DNA from: Microvelia longipes
Taxonomy: Eukaryota; Arthropoda; Insecta; Hemiptera; Veliidae
NCBI GenBank assembly: GCA_018340805.1
Contig: JACMZG010001913.1
Coordinates: 9,465,354-9,529,353, forward strand
Reading direction: 5' to 3'
Length of the DNA stretch: 64,000 nt
In this document: one piece after another, positions 45,390 to 58,128 of the stretch
Layout of the letters: every line of letters begins with the position of its first letter
How positions within the stretch are numbered: the first letter of the stretch is position 1
Translations under genes and position numbers: made by a program
The notes under the pieces: generated by a model
Database searches by the model: none
Told to the model about the DNA's origin: nothing
The model's input: the letters and a program-made list of their open reading frames with translations, nothing else

Positions 45390-47000
45390 AAAAAATATAC
45401 GTTAGGTTTAATATTTGTGAGTAAACAGAAAGTCATTTATGGTCAATATAATAATATAACTATATAATAATAACAATACTATATTTATTTGAAGGATATA
45501 CAAAACTAAATACATAAAACAAAATAAATAAATAAATAAACTTAAAAAAAATAAAAAAAATAAATAAATAAATAAAAAAAAAATTAAAATAAAAAATAAA
45601 GATAAAATTTAAACAAAAAATATTAATATTTAAATTTCTTAATTATTTTATAGTTTTATATACAAATTAATATATATTTTGATTATTATATATAATATGA
45701 TATATATATATATATATATATAGGATTATATATATATATATAGTATATATACTATATTATACTTATATATATACTATTATTTTATTTGTATTCAGGGTGA
45801 CTTATCTTAATGGAGAAAATAAAAATCCTGATTCTATGGACCAGGATGAACAAAAAATGTCATGTAATTATAGGGTCGATTCTCAACAGTTCTTTAGAAA
45901 AATCGATATATCGAATTATTCGATACTTCACTGTCTAATTCTCTAAAACGATCAACAACTTGATAACTACTAAAGCTGAAGAGATGCTTAAAACTGCAAT
46001 ACAAATTAATTAATGAATAAAATAAAAATATTGATAACATTAAAAGTAGGTTGTCCTGAGACAAGTGCTTATGGTCACTCTCTGTAAAATCAATTAAGTT
46101 GTGTGCTTTGTAGACTCACTCTGATGTGTGGAAACATATTGTTTCTAAAAAAATATTTGTTAAATCTAGATAAGCATGTGCCCCTAGATGTCTATTTGTT
46201 ATATTATGCTAACTATACTTGGCGTATTGCTCTTCAAAAATCTAAGAATGACAAGATTATTTCTAGCAAGGTTATTTCTTTTCAAGTAGAAGGTTATTTA
46301 TTTCTGGATTTACAAAATGCAATACATTAAGGTATAGCGGGCTTAATATAACAAGTGTATATAAAGGGGCTATGATGCAAGGTAACCTGTAGTCATATAG
46401 TGAAGAATTAGGTCGGTAGTGATAACTGCCTATATGCACTGATGGCGGGCAGGAGACCTAGCGGAGCATTTTTGTCGTCATTATTGTCGGTTAATGACGA
46501 TATAAAAATATCTATCCAGATAGCCATGAACCTGAAACTTACAGTTTCAACTTTGTTGCGTATAAATACACAGAAAGCTTACAAGATTGAGTCACACACC
46601 AACATAAACTTTGTGAAGCCACTGAGATGGTTTTAAAACATGAACGACATAATTCGGGTGAAATCGCTATTTTGAATTTTACTGATGTACTTTTCCTACT
46701 GTTACATACCCATAGTATAAATAAGAAATGGAAATAACTATGTGCTACACAACTTTATATGTTTTACGTACTCGGATATTTTATCAGCTACGTTTGATTC
46801 CTTTACATCAACTGCCTTTGGTGTTTCGACACCTAAGTGCTGTACCTGTCAACAAAACCCTTAGCAGCTATGTTTGTGTATACACTCAGTGTATAATCTA
46901 TAGGGATAATAAACACCTATTTGTCTGAAAAATATGATAATTAATTAAACCAAGCTACTAAATAAATTTTATACAACTTTTTTCAATCCGGGCACTAAAG
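45390..47000. other. Upstream P450 intron or flank: low-complexity and repeat fragments
   Basis: A (TAAA)n-like A-rich tract (45510-45600) and TA tracts (45692-45775). A minus-orientation 5S-like-family body lies at 46470-46735 (TTGTCGGTTAATGACG, ACTTTGTGAAGCCACTGAG, ACCCATAGTATAAATAAG). No further P450 exon recognised. Confidence 0.5.
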
Positions 47001-47017
47001 TTTATACCAGTCTCAAA

Positions 47018-47300
47018 TATATATGTATATATACTTATATATATATCATATATATATATATATATAATATTATATCATATATATAGTTAATATATAAATA
47101 CTATAGGTATTGTGTCGTGTATTTCTTGACACCTTCAACCTTAGGGAGGACAACATTTTTGAAAAACAACAGGTTGTTTTGACATGCATTTAAACCCGGT
47201 TACTGAAAATCTATTATATATATATTATACCTATATTATACTATATAATATATTTTATATACTACTTATATATATATTATAATGTATGTATATATACTAG
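47018..47300. repeat. Interrupted (AT)n tracts
   Basis: Two TA-rich blocks (47018-47100 and 47208-47300) around unique sequence containing CATTTAAACCCGGTTACTG. Confidence 0.85.
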
Positions 47301-48440
47301 ATACATATTTGAAGCTGCGTCAAGGTAAACCTGTGGCCCGGATACAAACGGCCCAGGCCCGTAGGCCCTGATTTATTTCTATTATTCCATAATATTTATT
47401 AAGTTACTTGACCTATTTGGAGTTCAAAGATGCTTCGACTTATACTCGTGGACGAACGTCGATGTATTTTTCAGTCATCCGCTTTCAGCAAAACTTCTTT
47501 CATTAATATATCAGTTGGTGATTTTACTTTGGCACGACTATAGTTGATCGGAAAAACTTGGTCCGGTTAAACAGGATCTTATCCTTTCCTCATTCGCCTC
47601 CATCTTTCAGCTGAAAACAGATATTTGCATTATTCGTTATGAAGCGATACAAACCCATTGCTTTTTTAAAAATGAGTAAAGAAACTTTGAAATGTGTAGT
47701 TTGTGAGGTTTTTGATTCTTTTATTATATTTTTGCCTGTATAAAACTCGTCTTCTCCTAGATGAAGGGAGAATAGCTGGATTCTGAAGATAGCGAAAAGC
47801 TAAGTCGTCGGGGATGAGCTGTAACAATCTTGATACTGTCCGGTGACAAGTTCTATGTACCCAGTACTTTATTTTTTAGTTGTTTTTTTTTGTAATGAAA
47901 ACCTTGCCTAACATAAACATAAACCAGTTAACAAATGCCAGTCATCTAAACTATACAAAGTTTAGCATTTGTCCAGAGGACTTCGAGTAGAGCAATTCAT
48001 AATTTGCATTGCAACCTAAATTCGTCTAGCGTGGTAAAAAAGCTTCCTTTAAAAGGTATTTTTTTTACTGCTCGATTTAAAGCTGTCTCCAATGTAAGTT
48101 CTAGTTTCCTTCTGATAAGCAATTGTAGAGTTTTTGATGGCTCTGTATTCTTGTACTGTTTTTTGGTAAGATGATTTCTATTGTAGCTGCGGGGTTGATA
48201 ATTATGGGTTAAGAGAATTGTATGGTTCCTTCTCGTGGTACAGAGTTTAGGAGACTTGTAGATAAGCAGACATGGCAAGGTTCGGATAGCCGCTTCGGAT
48301 AAAAAAGGGGAACTGGTGCGTAATTATAAATTTCAATTAATCTTACATTGGAATTAGCCAAATAGTCCCTTGTGTTTTTATTTTCAAGGGCGTTTTGGGA
48401 TTCCAAGGTTGTTTCTAAGGGCTAGGAGTCAGGAACCAGG
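47301..48440. other. Moderate-GC DNA with unsupported minus ORFs
   Basis: Two overlapping minus ORFs (47997-48278 and 48209-48406) show no domain. A region at 47444-47620 looks like decayed coding in the minus strand (for example LKNTSTFVHEYKSKHL followed by a stop), with other stops in every frame. Possibly an old transposon ORF. Confidence 0.3.
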
Positions 48441-48620
48441 AATCTACCAGGCGCTAGCCGGGGGCCATTAGCGGACCAGGGGGCCAGACCTCAAGGCTCA
48501 TTAGGCCTGGAGTGACCAAAGGGGTTTTGGCTTGTGGGGTGTGAGCCAGGGGCGTTGGTGGAATGCGCAACAGAAGCCTGTGGCTGGAAGCCAGGGACCG
48601 GTGATTGAGAAACTAGGAGC
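48441..48620. other. Local GC-rich patch
   Basis: About 180 bp rich in CCAGG/CCTGG words (for example GGGCCATTAGCGGACCAGGG), out of keeping with the AT-rich surroundings. No ORF or RNA fold recognised. Confidence 0.6.
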
Positions 48621-50371
48621 CTGGTTTTTAAAAGTTTTTAAAAAATTGTTGAAGTGATTTTAAAAAAATTATAGAAATAAACAAATGAGTTTATCTCATT
48701 ATCAGGGGGCATTTAAAAGCACCTTTCCCCCAAATGTTTAGCGATATTAATGAGGTTGGAGATTATCCAAGGAAAGGGCTGGGGGTTGATTTTTTGAGGA
48801 GAGGATCCACTCGGATAAAGAATATATAAATATATTTTTAGCTTATTAAAATTTGACGTTAATTTGGTGGTCAAATTTACTTTATCATTTGTTTATAAAA
48901 AATCTAAATGATAAAAAATTGTTAGAAATCCACTTTCCAAAATGTCTTTATATTCATTATTCAGCATTAGTTCAATTTACGCGATTTAAAGAAATGAGCT
49001 TATGGGTTGGGGGCTATAGAGGGATGGGGGTGGGTTTGATTTTTTGAGAAGGAGAGGTTCAGTGATTCAAGAATATATAATATATTTTAGGTTTTTTGAA
49101 ATTAGGTAATTTAAGGTCGCCTTCTTACTTGGTGCTAATACGCTCTGCGTACTAAGACGTCGAAACAAAAACGAATGGAAAAGCTACGGCTTCTCGACTG
49201 CTTCTGAACCTTATAGTACTTTCTGAAAAAAATTATTAAGTACTGTTTTGAAACACGCTACTTGTTTAGCCAGTTTCAGACATGTTTTTTCGTGTTCTTC
49301 ATAATACAATTCTGATCAGACATAAAAACATTTGTTCGGCACTAGCCAGCGTGGACTTATTACTGTGGCTAGTGTTCACCAAGAGAGGTTTGAACAGAAG
49401 CTCTGAAGCGTCGCATATAAAGAATAAGGATAGGAGGAGGGCGTGGATTTAGATAAATGACGTACAAAAGTATTTCATTAACCCAATATAATATTTAATT
49501 AAATTTAGAAGAAAAAAATAACCTTAAGAGATTAAGGAAAGCATTAAGGGACATTAAAAACGCAGTGTAACTGATAATATTAAATACAAACATGGCACTC
49601 TTAAGCCAGTACTTTAACTTTAGGAAAAATAAGTAAAGCAGTTATAAGACTACCAACTCATGCACGGCGGTACAATAAACCATAGTTACCTGTGCATAGC
49701 AATATTTAAGCGCCGTAACCGGGCGGCCGTTAAGCTTTGGACTAGACCCTAAGCCCTTAGCACTAACTTTAAAACTTATAGTAAATACAATTAAGAAGTA
49801 TTAGGGTCTAAATAAACTTACTTTAAAACGCCCCAGGAAAGGGGAACCCAAGGACCTCTTATCTCACGAAATAGCCAATGATAAGAAATTCAAAAAGAAT
49901 CCGCCTGCCAGCAAGGCGTCATTCGTTAGGCTGCAAACCAAGGTTCATAATCTATCAAAAATCCGATGTATTTCGCCGTGGAAGGATTAAAAGAGAGTCC
50001 AATAGTGACTAATTAAGGCAGAAGGCAAGAAAGCATGCGCATAACTGGCGAGAGAAGTAGATAACTGGGTGATAGTAGCGATACCTGCTGCTTCTATACT
50101 TAACTCACAGAGACTTCGGTTTCGCTTCGCGAAATCAGGTCGGTTTACACTCAAAATAAATCCAGACTTCGCTGATTCTCATCGGTTAACAATTTACGGG
50201 ATCTCACAAAAAGCAGAGATATAACTTCACTAAAATCACTCTGAGCTAGCGTCGTACGGTTACGCCGTAGATTCTTCACACACCGACGTAACGGCTCAAA
50301 AGCCTGTTTTAAGCAAATCAACAAGGTCTTTGAAGCAGTTAAATGTGCTTGAGTTAGATTGGGTTGAAAAC
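48621..50371. other. Intergenic DNA, no gene recognised
   Basis: A short direct repeat: GGGTTGATTTTTTGAGGAGAGG at ~48783 and GGTTTGATTTTTTGAGAAGG at ~49032, each followed by AAGAATATATAA. The rest is unassigned. Confidence 0.4.
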
Positions 50372-50935
50372 TTAGAATAATCACTATATATAGAAGGAGC
50401 ACAGGGCCGAAACCCAACTTGTACTCCACTTCGATAACACCGAAAGCCCGGTTGCACTGTGTGCAACTTAACGTATTGGGGCTGCCAACCTGACACAAAA
50501 CATTATTTTTAAGATTTGTCATAAATATCTATAATGAAGAAAGATCGTAAAGAACACCCATATAAAACTGAAACACCTGCTTGAGTATTTAAATAAAAAC
50601 TGGTCTTAGAGGCCAAAGGGCTGGCCGGAATACACAAGATCTACACTTTAAGGGTTGACGTAGGCCCACTACCTTATTATTATATAATTTTAATAAATAC
50701 GGTTAAACTACACCTTAAGAATGCTTAAATATGTAGAGGCACCGATATTCATACTTAGTATTTTATGAATATCAATCTATTTAATTAATATAGAACATAA
50801 TAATTCAAGCACCGGAGTATTGCCCAATTTTTTTTTAGAAATTGTATATTGTTAGGGTGCCAGCATTACTAGTCTGCACCAGTCAACCGGACTTTTCGTT
50901 GTTTCAGTAGTTGTCCTCTATAAAGTATTATTCTA
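50372..50935. mobile_element. TTAGAATAAT-terminal inverted-repeat element, copy 1
   Basis: Left end TTAGAATAATCACTATATAT with AGAAGGAGCACAGG; right end GTATTATTCTA preceded by CAGTCAACCGGACTTTTCG. Internal GCTGCCAACCTGACAC (left) mirrors TAGGGTGCCAGCATTAC (right). The minus ORF 50151-50522 crosses its left end and is not conserved in other copies. Confidence 0.65.
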
Positions 50936-51554
50936 GTTTGAAGCACTGAGAAAGCAATGGAGGAGTTCACGGCGTGAAGGTTACTTTACGTGACTTCAAA
51001 AAACAAAGTTGCCGGTTTTCCTCACAATTAAAGGCGCCTAATTATTAAGTTGTCTGTACTTTATTTCCTTAATATGAAGTGAAGAACAAAAGGAAGTAGG
51101 ATCATTGAAGGATAGTGCTGGTAAAGTAAGTGTAAGAAAGTGTAAAGATTGAGATGAAAGTGATCAGTAAGAAAACGTAAACGGATTTGCGGAGTCTTAA
51201 ACAACGGTACAATATTAAAAATTACATTCAACAAGTGGTTCTCATTACCAAAGTGTGACTTTAAAAACTTTAAAATAATCGAGGGTAAACCAAATAAATA
51301 ATTAATATCAAATAATAAATACGCAAATATTTACAACGGTAATAAGCAGGGCTTTAGGAGGGATATTTTAAGGAAAGTAATTCTTCCCATCCAGTTGCCC
51401 GGCGACCAAACATAGTACCAAAATATCAGTCTGATAAGCAGCAGAACTTTGTTGTAAAATATGCGTAGAGAAACTCAAATATCCTCCACCCTCCTTTCCC
51501 TCTTTATATATAACAATAACTTTTCTAAACCTTATACAAAAAATACGTAGTAGT
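50936..51554. other. Intergenic DNA, nothing recognised
   Basis: No gene or repeat recognised. Confidence 0.4.
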
Positions 51555-52270
51555 TTGAAAGCACTGCGACGTTAACTCACACGGGGACATGTCTTAGCTA
51601 GCTATTTTACACGCACTTACGACCTTAACTAACACGGATGTCTCTAGCTATAGTATTTTACAGCACTACGGACCTTAACTAACACGGAGATGTCTCTAGC
51701 TTAGCATTTACAGCACTACGTCTTAACTTAAACTGGGAATGTCTCTAGCTTAGTATTTTACACGCACCTACGACCTTAACAACCGGGAATGTCTCTGCTA
51801 TAATGTTATCGCACTACGACTAACTAACACGAATGTCTCTAGCTTAGTATGTACAGGCACTACGAACCTTCCAAACTACACGGAAGGCGCAATGTCTTAC
51901 TGACGTTAGTCTATTTGCCCCTTGTACAGCACTACTTGAGATAACTCACACGGGACATGTCCTCTAGCTTAGTATTTTATCGGAGCACCATTCTACCGAT
52001 TGACTATAACTTCACACGGGAATGTCACTAGCTTAGTATTTTTACAGCACTACGACCTTCTAACTAACAGGCCACGGGGATGTCTTAGAACGTTAGTATT
52101 ACGGAGTACGGCACTTACGCCATTAACTAACACGGTGTTGGAAAGGTCTGCTAGCTTAGTATTTTTACAGACCTTACGCACCTTAAACTGAACACTGGCC
52201 GCTATGATGTACTCTAGCTATCGATTCTACTAGTCTCCGACTACCGACCTTATAACTAAACACCCGGNTG
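51555..52270. repeat. Degraded ~50-bp tandem array with an ambiguous base
   Basis: Unit near CACTACGACCTTAACTAACA plus CGGGATGTCTCTAGCTTAGT and ATTTTACAG, about 14 copies with dense indels. A single N is at 52268, at the array's right edge. The error pattern worsens to the right, pointing to poor consensus. Confidence 0.9.
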
Positions 52271-53280
52271 AGAAAAAACGTTTATTGTATGTAAAGATTT
52301 TGGTTAAATATTTGAGTGAACTAGATTAATAATTACAATTAATCACTAATTATTAGAGATTTATTTGTAAATTATGAATATTAATGTTTTGCTTTATTGG
52401 TTTAATTAGATAATTAGAATTATTTATTAGGCCTACGTTACATGGCACGGCGGAGAATGCACAACCACCGAACTGCTTTAATTGACTTAATAATTCGGCA
52501 TTGGTTGTTAGGAGCGCACACATGAGAGACGAAAATATTCCGTTGAATATCTATGTAATGTCTCTTTGGTAGACTAACAATGGGTCTCCACCGACTGTTC
52601 TTCAGTATTCTTCCAATGCCTCCATCCTCAAGCTTTTTCCGTCTAATAAATACAAAATCGATAGCTTACACTGTTCTACATATGCGACTATTTCTAATTA
52701 GGGTATCCTGCGGATGTCACCAGTTTTAAAATGAAAACAGGTTGCTCAACCTCATTAGCGATTTGAAAACGGATTGGGTATCTCCATTGGTTCCACTGTA
52801 GATCAAAGTTCTTTCCTCTGCTTCACAGTATGGTTGAAAATTTGTGATCTATACAAATTACAGTCGGTGTTACTTTAGATCTTTCACACCCGGATGAGCT
52901 CAATCTCTTGTACTGATTGAAGTTTGTTTATATATCCTATATACTTTCCAAAGTATGAAACCAGGACAGGGATCACAACAAAAGGCGTGGCAAAAATGCA
53001 TATATAATCTCTTTTGCCCCGCTTTTAACACCCCAACGAAGTTGGTTCTCTAGCATGCCTAGACAGCGAGTAAACCAATAGAGAACATTTTCGTGCTTCT
53101 TCAGCAACATGTGGTCGGTACGTTCACCCCTATCGTATTAGAGTTACTTGGATATCTACCGCCTCCTACTCCTCTTCTATCTCAGCGGAAAGTTACGGAA
53201 GTAAATATCCTAATTAATTTAGTCTGGTAAGGGACGGCCAAGGATGCTTCAAATCTGGTCTTTGCAGAAACTGATTGACA
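52271..53280 (-). pseudogene. Possible decayed coding sequence, family unknown
   Basis: Minus strand has an interrupted frame of normal-looking composition, for example LLKKHENVLYWFTRCLGMLE, then LRWGVKSGAKEIIYAFLP, and further on NQWRYPIRFQIANEVEQPVF before stops. I do not recognise the family. It could be an old transposon ORF or a host-gene remnant. Confidence 0.25.
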
Positions 53281-53677
53281 CGGTTTTTTCCGGATTTACG
53301 TCTACACACGTTATTTTAATATACATTTACTGTGGGAAATAAAATTAATTTGTTTGTTCATTTGTTTTTAATCAAGTTTATTTTGCCTCAGTTGTTTAAG
53401 TTTGCAATACATTTAGATATTCCATTACCTTAGCTACGATTGTTTTTAAAATTACCCTTTAAATTTTTGGTAGCAGGTGGATCACTTCTTTTACGGTCAC
53501 TATCAAGATAACTTAAAATTCTTTTGTGTTCAAAGTTTTCTAAATTATTTGTTGTCAAGTAATATAAAGTTGTTTAATTTTAATTTAAAGCCAGTCGGTT
53601 TTTGATTTTGTCAATACTGCCAAGTGAAGAGTAGTGCCTTGGCAAGACTTCCTCTTCTTTTTTAAACATAAGAAGAT

Positions 53678-54570
53678 TTGGCGACCGTGACAAGAGAGGT
53701 TTTTATTCGGTTTCGGGTCAGTTCCTTGCTGTAAATTATGGAGAAGTTAACTTAAGCGATAGAAATTCACACCACTGCTTTTGAAAGTTTTTAACGAGGT
53801 TGAAGACATCATTAAGGATCCAACTGGAGACTTGGATGAAGCTGTTGGGTGTCTTCTAGCTCTGGTGAATCGCGCTACTGGTTTGGCTGAGTTAAAGAAG
53901 AAACTTCAGGCTCTTGTAATAGTGCAGGATGCGTCGCTGGAAGGCGAGGTCATGGGTACTGCTAACACCACTCAGGTTAAATTCGCCCGTCTTAAGGTAA
54001 AAGTTAAGAGGGGTATGTTTAGAGAGAGGCCTCAATAGGCACACTCGAGTTTGCTAAACTAGGTAAGGGAGGTCTCTAAGGTAAAATCAAACTGCCGGAT
54101 ATCCATGGCTCCCATTCTGGTCTCAGTTTAAGCAGGTGCATAATGATAAGAGTATATTAGACGTTGACAGATTGTCCTTACTGATTCAGTATACGAGACC
54201 AAAGTCTAGGGCTCGGAAAATTGTTGGGAGTAATCCTCATACAGAGGAAAACTGTACGAAAGCAGTAGAGAGTTTGACAGCTAGTTTTGGTAGACAGGAT
54301 CTGTTGATAGAAGTTCATGTTTGGGAACTGTTAAAGTCGGTTATTTCTGTCAAAACAGTTGGTTATTATTCTCAGTAGTAAGACTGAGTGAGTAGTTTAT
54401 ATGATCAAGTTGAGACTCAGTTCAGGTCCTTAGAGAGTCTCTAGTGATAACTATTCAACTATGTTATACTCATTGGTGGAGTCTTGCTTACCAGAAGATA
54501 TCGTCAGGGCGTGGCAACGTAGTAGTTTCGATTGTGAAAGAACCTCAAAGATAGACTTAAAGTGTTGAAG
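53678..54570 (+). pseudogene. Bel/Pao-type LTR retrotransposon gag relic
   Basis: A primer-binding-site-like TTTGGCGACCGTGACAAG (53677-53694) precedes a gag-like region. 53781-54038 holds LDEAVGCLLALVNRATGLAE and a stop. After a frameshift near 54110, FWSQFKQVHNDKSI, RARKIVGSNPHTEENCTKAV and SFGRQDLLIEVHVWELLK match the DUF1759 gag-like region of Bel/Pao elements. Further shifted pieces (LYDQVETQFRSLESL, CLPEDIVRAWQ) continue to ~54567. Pol is absent; the copy is cut off by a 5S-like-family tail at ~54572. Several frameshifts and stops make it inactive. Confidence 0.8.
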
Positions 54571-54571
54571 A

Positions 54572-54700
54572 AATTAAGTATAAATTTGACGACTTGTATT
54601 TATGAGGAGAGCGAAGCGAGTCCGAAGCTGGGAGGATGAGCGTATCGAATCCGATGTGATGAGGAAAAGTTCCGACGTACTCTGTACCCGATTTTTTTAA
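54572..54700 (+). repeat. 5S-like composite element, tail fragment
   Basis: AGTATAAATTTGACGACTTG, GAGAGCGAAGCGAGTCCGAA, GAGCGTATCGAATCCGATG and AGTTCCGACGTACTCTGTAC, ending in a T-run. This is the same tail as at 7570-7715. Confidence 0.75.
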
Positions 54701-55620
54701 CTTGGCTCCATTTACTGTCCCGCTTCGCTTGACAGTAAATATAGTCACTTCAGTAAAAATGACCTATTTCACAGTCTAGTAACGTAATATACTATCTTCA
54801 TATAATTTTTAGCATCGCAGCCATAAATACATATTTTTGCCAATAACTTAAAAACTAAAATATAAATAACAATTGACTTTACGTCGTTAAACAACTTACT
54901 TATGATGCTTTGAATTCTCAGTGTAAACGCTACTTAGGTATCTAAACCAGCTTATCTGCCTTTTGATTGCAAGAGATCGAAGTGACGGAGTATTTGACCG
55001 AAATGGCCATGACACTGACCTCATTGTTTTTGCATAAAAACGATTTCATTTTAATTATTCTGTTTCCTTGTACAATGTAAAAAATTGAAAAAGCATTTTT
55101 CCTCATGCGATTAGTCAATGATCGTGCCTTGCAACAAACTTTAATTTATTGTGAAAAGTATTTATTTTAGTTAGTTCGATTGCAGTTGTGGTTGTCTTGT
55201 TGCTATATTGTTCATCTTATTATGTTATATTTATTTGTTTTGTGTAAATTGTTCATAGTAGTTTTAAGATAATACCGAAAATTGACGAGTGATTTATACA
55301 ATTATGTTGTATATATCAATAAAGAAAATTTATTTATTTATTTATTTATTAACTATTACTGGTCTAACAAAGACCAGTAACGTATAATAACAATGAGCTA
55401 TTCGCCTTCGATAACATAATATACAATAACAATCAATAAAAAAATGTCCGCAGCATCAATATCACATTTTACAGCCTAGCTACATGATATACTATATTAA
55501 CAATAATATATACAAATCAAAATTTAAATAGCTATTGAATTTTGAATACTCGATCTTTATGTTGTATGCTATCTAACTATACGCCGGCTTATAAATCTGG
55601 CGCGGAGGTCGTCAAGCAGC
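54701..55620. other. AT-rich DNA, nothing recognised
   Basis: A (TTTA)n-like stretch at 55325-55350. No domain-bearing ORF. Confidence 0.4.
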
Positions 55621-55950
55621 GCTAATTTTCTTTATTTGCGAAATTTCTTCGGAATGTTTATTCCGAATGTTTATTTCTTGCTTACGGTTTCCAATTCTAG
55701 CGGTTACTGTCGTATTATCATTTACTGGAAGCATTTCAAAGGTATTTTTACTCCCTTGTATCATTTTATTAAGGACATAAAAAATATAATTTTATTAGCA
55801 ACTAAAAGATCTTGTGGAGCTGACCAATTTTTCTGAATTTCAATTTCTTAGGAGAGATGGAGGCTCAAAGTTAGGCAGTTTTTACACTCACTCACTCATA
55901 AAAATTCTAAGGCAATCCAGCAGACGGTTTTATGACAATTATGAACTTTT
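55621..55950 (+). repeat. Dispersed repeat shared with 12.2-12.37 kb
   Basis: CCCTTGTATCATTTTATTAA, TCTTGTGGAGCTGACCAATT, GGAGGCTCAAAGTTAGGCAG and ATTCTAAGGCAATCC align in order with 12185-12370. No conserved ORF. Confidence 0.6.
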
Positions 55951-56439
55951 GACTTGACTTACCCAATGATCTCTCAACTTTTTACGCTAGACTTAGCTCC
56001 TTTTTATACACGCATGTGTTTTTGTTGGGATTTTATTCCTTTTACAGAAGTTAGTTTAGGTAGACAAAGAATTGCTTCTAGAGCACTTGTGGGAGTGGTC
56101 CTCATAGAGCTAGTAATAGCTAGGCAAGCTAATCTATATATTTTTTTGAATTTTTGGTCTATATTTATCTTATTAACCGAGGGCTACCATATACCTATTG
56201 TTTATAAAAACATTATGACGTCATCAATCAAAGTTATGACGTCATTAAAAAAAAAAGTTTTTTAAGAAACCATTGGAAAATGGCTTCAAAACAAAAGTAT
56301 TTTGTGTTTAGGTAAGCGGCTAGCTGAATCGAGTAGACCAATTTCAGCTGAACTCACACCATCAACAATGAGCGACAACAGAAATATTACAATAAATATA
56401 TATATCATGTGATAAATAATAATGTATAAAAAAATCAGG
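55951..56439. other. Intergenic DNA, unsupported ORF
   Basis: A 103-codon plus ORF at 55954-56265 has a hydrophobic stretch, but no recognisable domain or homologous copy in the window. Confidence 0.35.
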
Positions 56440-56935
56440 TCTCAAAGACTCGTACGATATAGCTGTGGATTCAAGTAGTGTTTAGAGGGTGGGGATATAG
56501 TATATAAGAGGAGGTCTCTACCTCTTGCTTCATCCTGGTTAGCTACGTCCCAGAGAGACAGGACAAAAATGGCTTTCACTGATCCACGCCGAGCTAAGGC
56601 ACGCCTTGTAAAGAGGAAGAACCTCGAAGTATTTCTTCTATATGGTTAAGTAATTTCTAAAAACGATTTGCGACCGGTTGTTCAGCTCAATCGTGACAAT
56701 CCTAAGGTGACGGTAAACGGTATCTTTATTTAAAAACAAAAATCATGAATATATTTTTGTTTATAATGCTTCTTAATTGTAATATGGCCTGTGTGGAGAG
56801 CCTGTGAAAATTCGCTAGATACATGGCAAAATGCCATGTAACAAGAACCAATAATGAAACAACACATAAACACAAAACAACAACAATGCGGCCGAGTAGC
56901 GGCTACGAGCCGAAGGCCCGTATTTTTAATAAAAG
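56440..56935 (+). repeat. Dispersed repeat family 2, copy 3
   Basis: AAAGACTCGTACGATATAGC, GGTCTCTACCTCTTGCTTCA, AGACAGGACAAAAATGGCTT and GATCCACGCCGAGCTAAG, then the distal block GTGAAAATTCGCTAGATACA and GCCATGTAACAAGAACCAAT, ending near GCCGAAGGCCCGTATTTTTA. Closest match to 4723-5450. This copy carries no (AT)n at its left end and lacks the ~300 bp between the two blocks seen in copy 1. Confidence 0.75.
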
Positions 56936-57904
56936 AAAGAATCATTTCGCTGAGTTTGCCTTAAATAGTGCAGATTAAGATAAGAATAACTGTTTACTCC
57001 AATTTTAAGTAATAATTTCATAATTTGAACGAAAAGCAAGGTACACAAAACTTAATCGTGCACACATCCAATCCTGAGTGTACTCTACTTTACCCTAGAT
57101 TACTCCAAAATGAAAAATTACCATGAAATAAAAATTAATGAAAATAATGAAAATTATAAAATGATAATGAAAATTAAAATGAAAAATTTGGGAGTATAGA
57201 AGAATAGTACAGAGTAGAGTAGTGTACTCCAGTTCACGTACCGAACAAAGCTTATGTAGCAAGAACCGTAAACCAGAGCAAGAACTGGATTGGTGCGCAA
57301 GAAAGCAAACATTCCAAAGGAAATTCGCCCGACTTGCGTTACCACCGCGCCTTAATTTTATGAAATTATCCTGGTAATATTTTCTTCTCATCCATATATA
57401 CGAATTGAAATAAACCTGGTTTCATGGTAAATATTTTATTTAAACTGTATTTTCATGTAAATATCTTACTGTATTTACTCAAGAGAAGATATATTCTGTT
57501 GCTCACATTTAAAAAAGAGGAAATTTTAAAATATGTGTTGGATGTGTAGGAGGCTGCACCGTATAGGACTTTGTAAAAAGAAAATATTACTTAGCTTCTT
57601 TTTATAAATTGTAGTTACAGTAAAAGTAATAACTCATCCAGGTTTCTACATAATTTTTTTCTAAATTTTTTTAACGCTTAAACGGTTTAGCAGGTATAAG
57701 GTGTTGGTTTGGTGTATGATAACAAGTCCGGTGATGAAATACTTGTATTTTTTCAAGACTAGCGAATTTTATTAGAATGCATTTCTTGTATTTGTTTATT
57801 TCAAAATCATAATAATAAAATTATCTTTAATATGATGGATAAAAAATTAAGTTTGTCTACTTATAGTTGCAAAATTACACATTACTGAACTGTTTTAAAG
57901 CTGC
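56936..57904. other. Intergenic DNA, nothing recognised
   Basis: Overlapping minus ORFs at 57095-57391 have low-complexity composition (ATGAAAATTA repeats) and no domain. Confidence 0.4.
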
Positions 57905-58100
57905 AAAATGTCATTTTACCAACACTGTCGACAATATATTCAAACATAGTACGGGATATTTGCTTGGTAATACCCTGCCTCCTAGGGAGTTATGGTACAT
58001 TTGAATTTAATGGTGAACAAAGTCAAAATACCCTAGGAGGAGAAATGAATGAGTTGAGGTTATTATGTTGCAGGTTATTGAGTTAATTTCGGTGTTTTTC
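57905..58100 (+). repeat. Dispersed repeat shared with 29.97-30.2 kb
   Basis: Near-identical over GAATGAGTTGAGGTTATTAT and flanks; ends at 58100, where the TTAGAATAAT terminal repeat begins, so that element inserted into or beside this repeat. Confidence 0.75.
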
Positions 58101-58128
58101 TTAGAATAATACTATATATAGAAGGAGC
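58101..58128 (+). repeat. Left end of a TTAGAATAAT-type element, split by insertion
   Basis: TTAGAATAATACTATATATA then GAAGGAGC. It continues after the inserted element at 59568 with GAAGGAGCACTACTG. The GAAGGAGC is duplicated as the target site. Confidence 0.8.

Noticed and set aside
47444..47620. Minus-strand ERWRRMRK after a TTTTCAG acceptor, resembling a P450 helix-C WxxxR motif
   Set aside because: The frame has two stops within 15 codons, flanks do not match a P450, and phase does not link to exon A without more exons. Treated as a chance resemblance or unrelated decayed ORF.
50151..50522. 123-codon minus ORF
   Set aside because: It crosses the end of a TIR element and is not kept in the other copies; no domain.
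55954..56265. 103-codon plus ORF
   Set aside because: Possible membrane-like segments, but no family signature, no homologous copy and AT-rich codon content typical of chance ORFs here.
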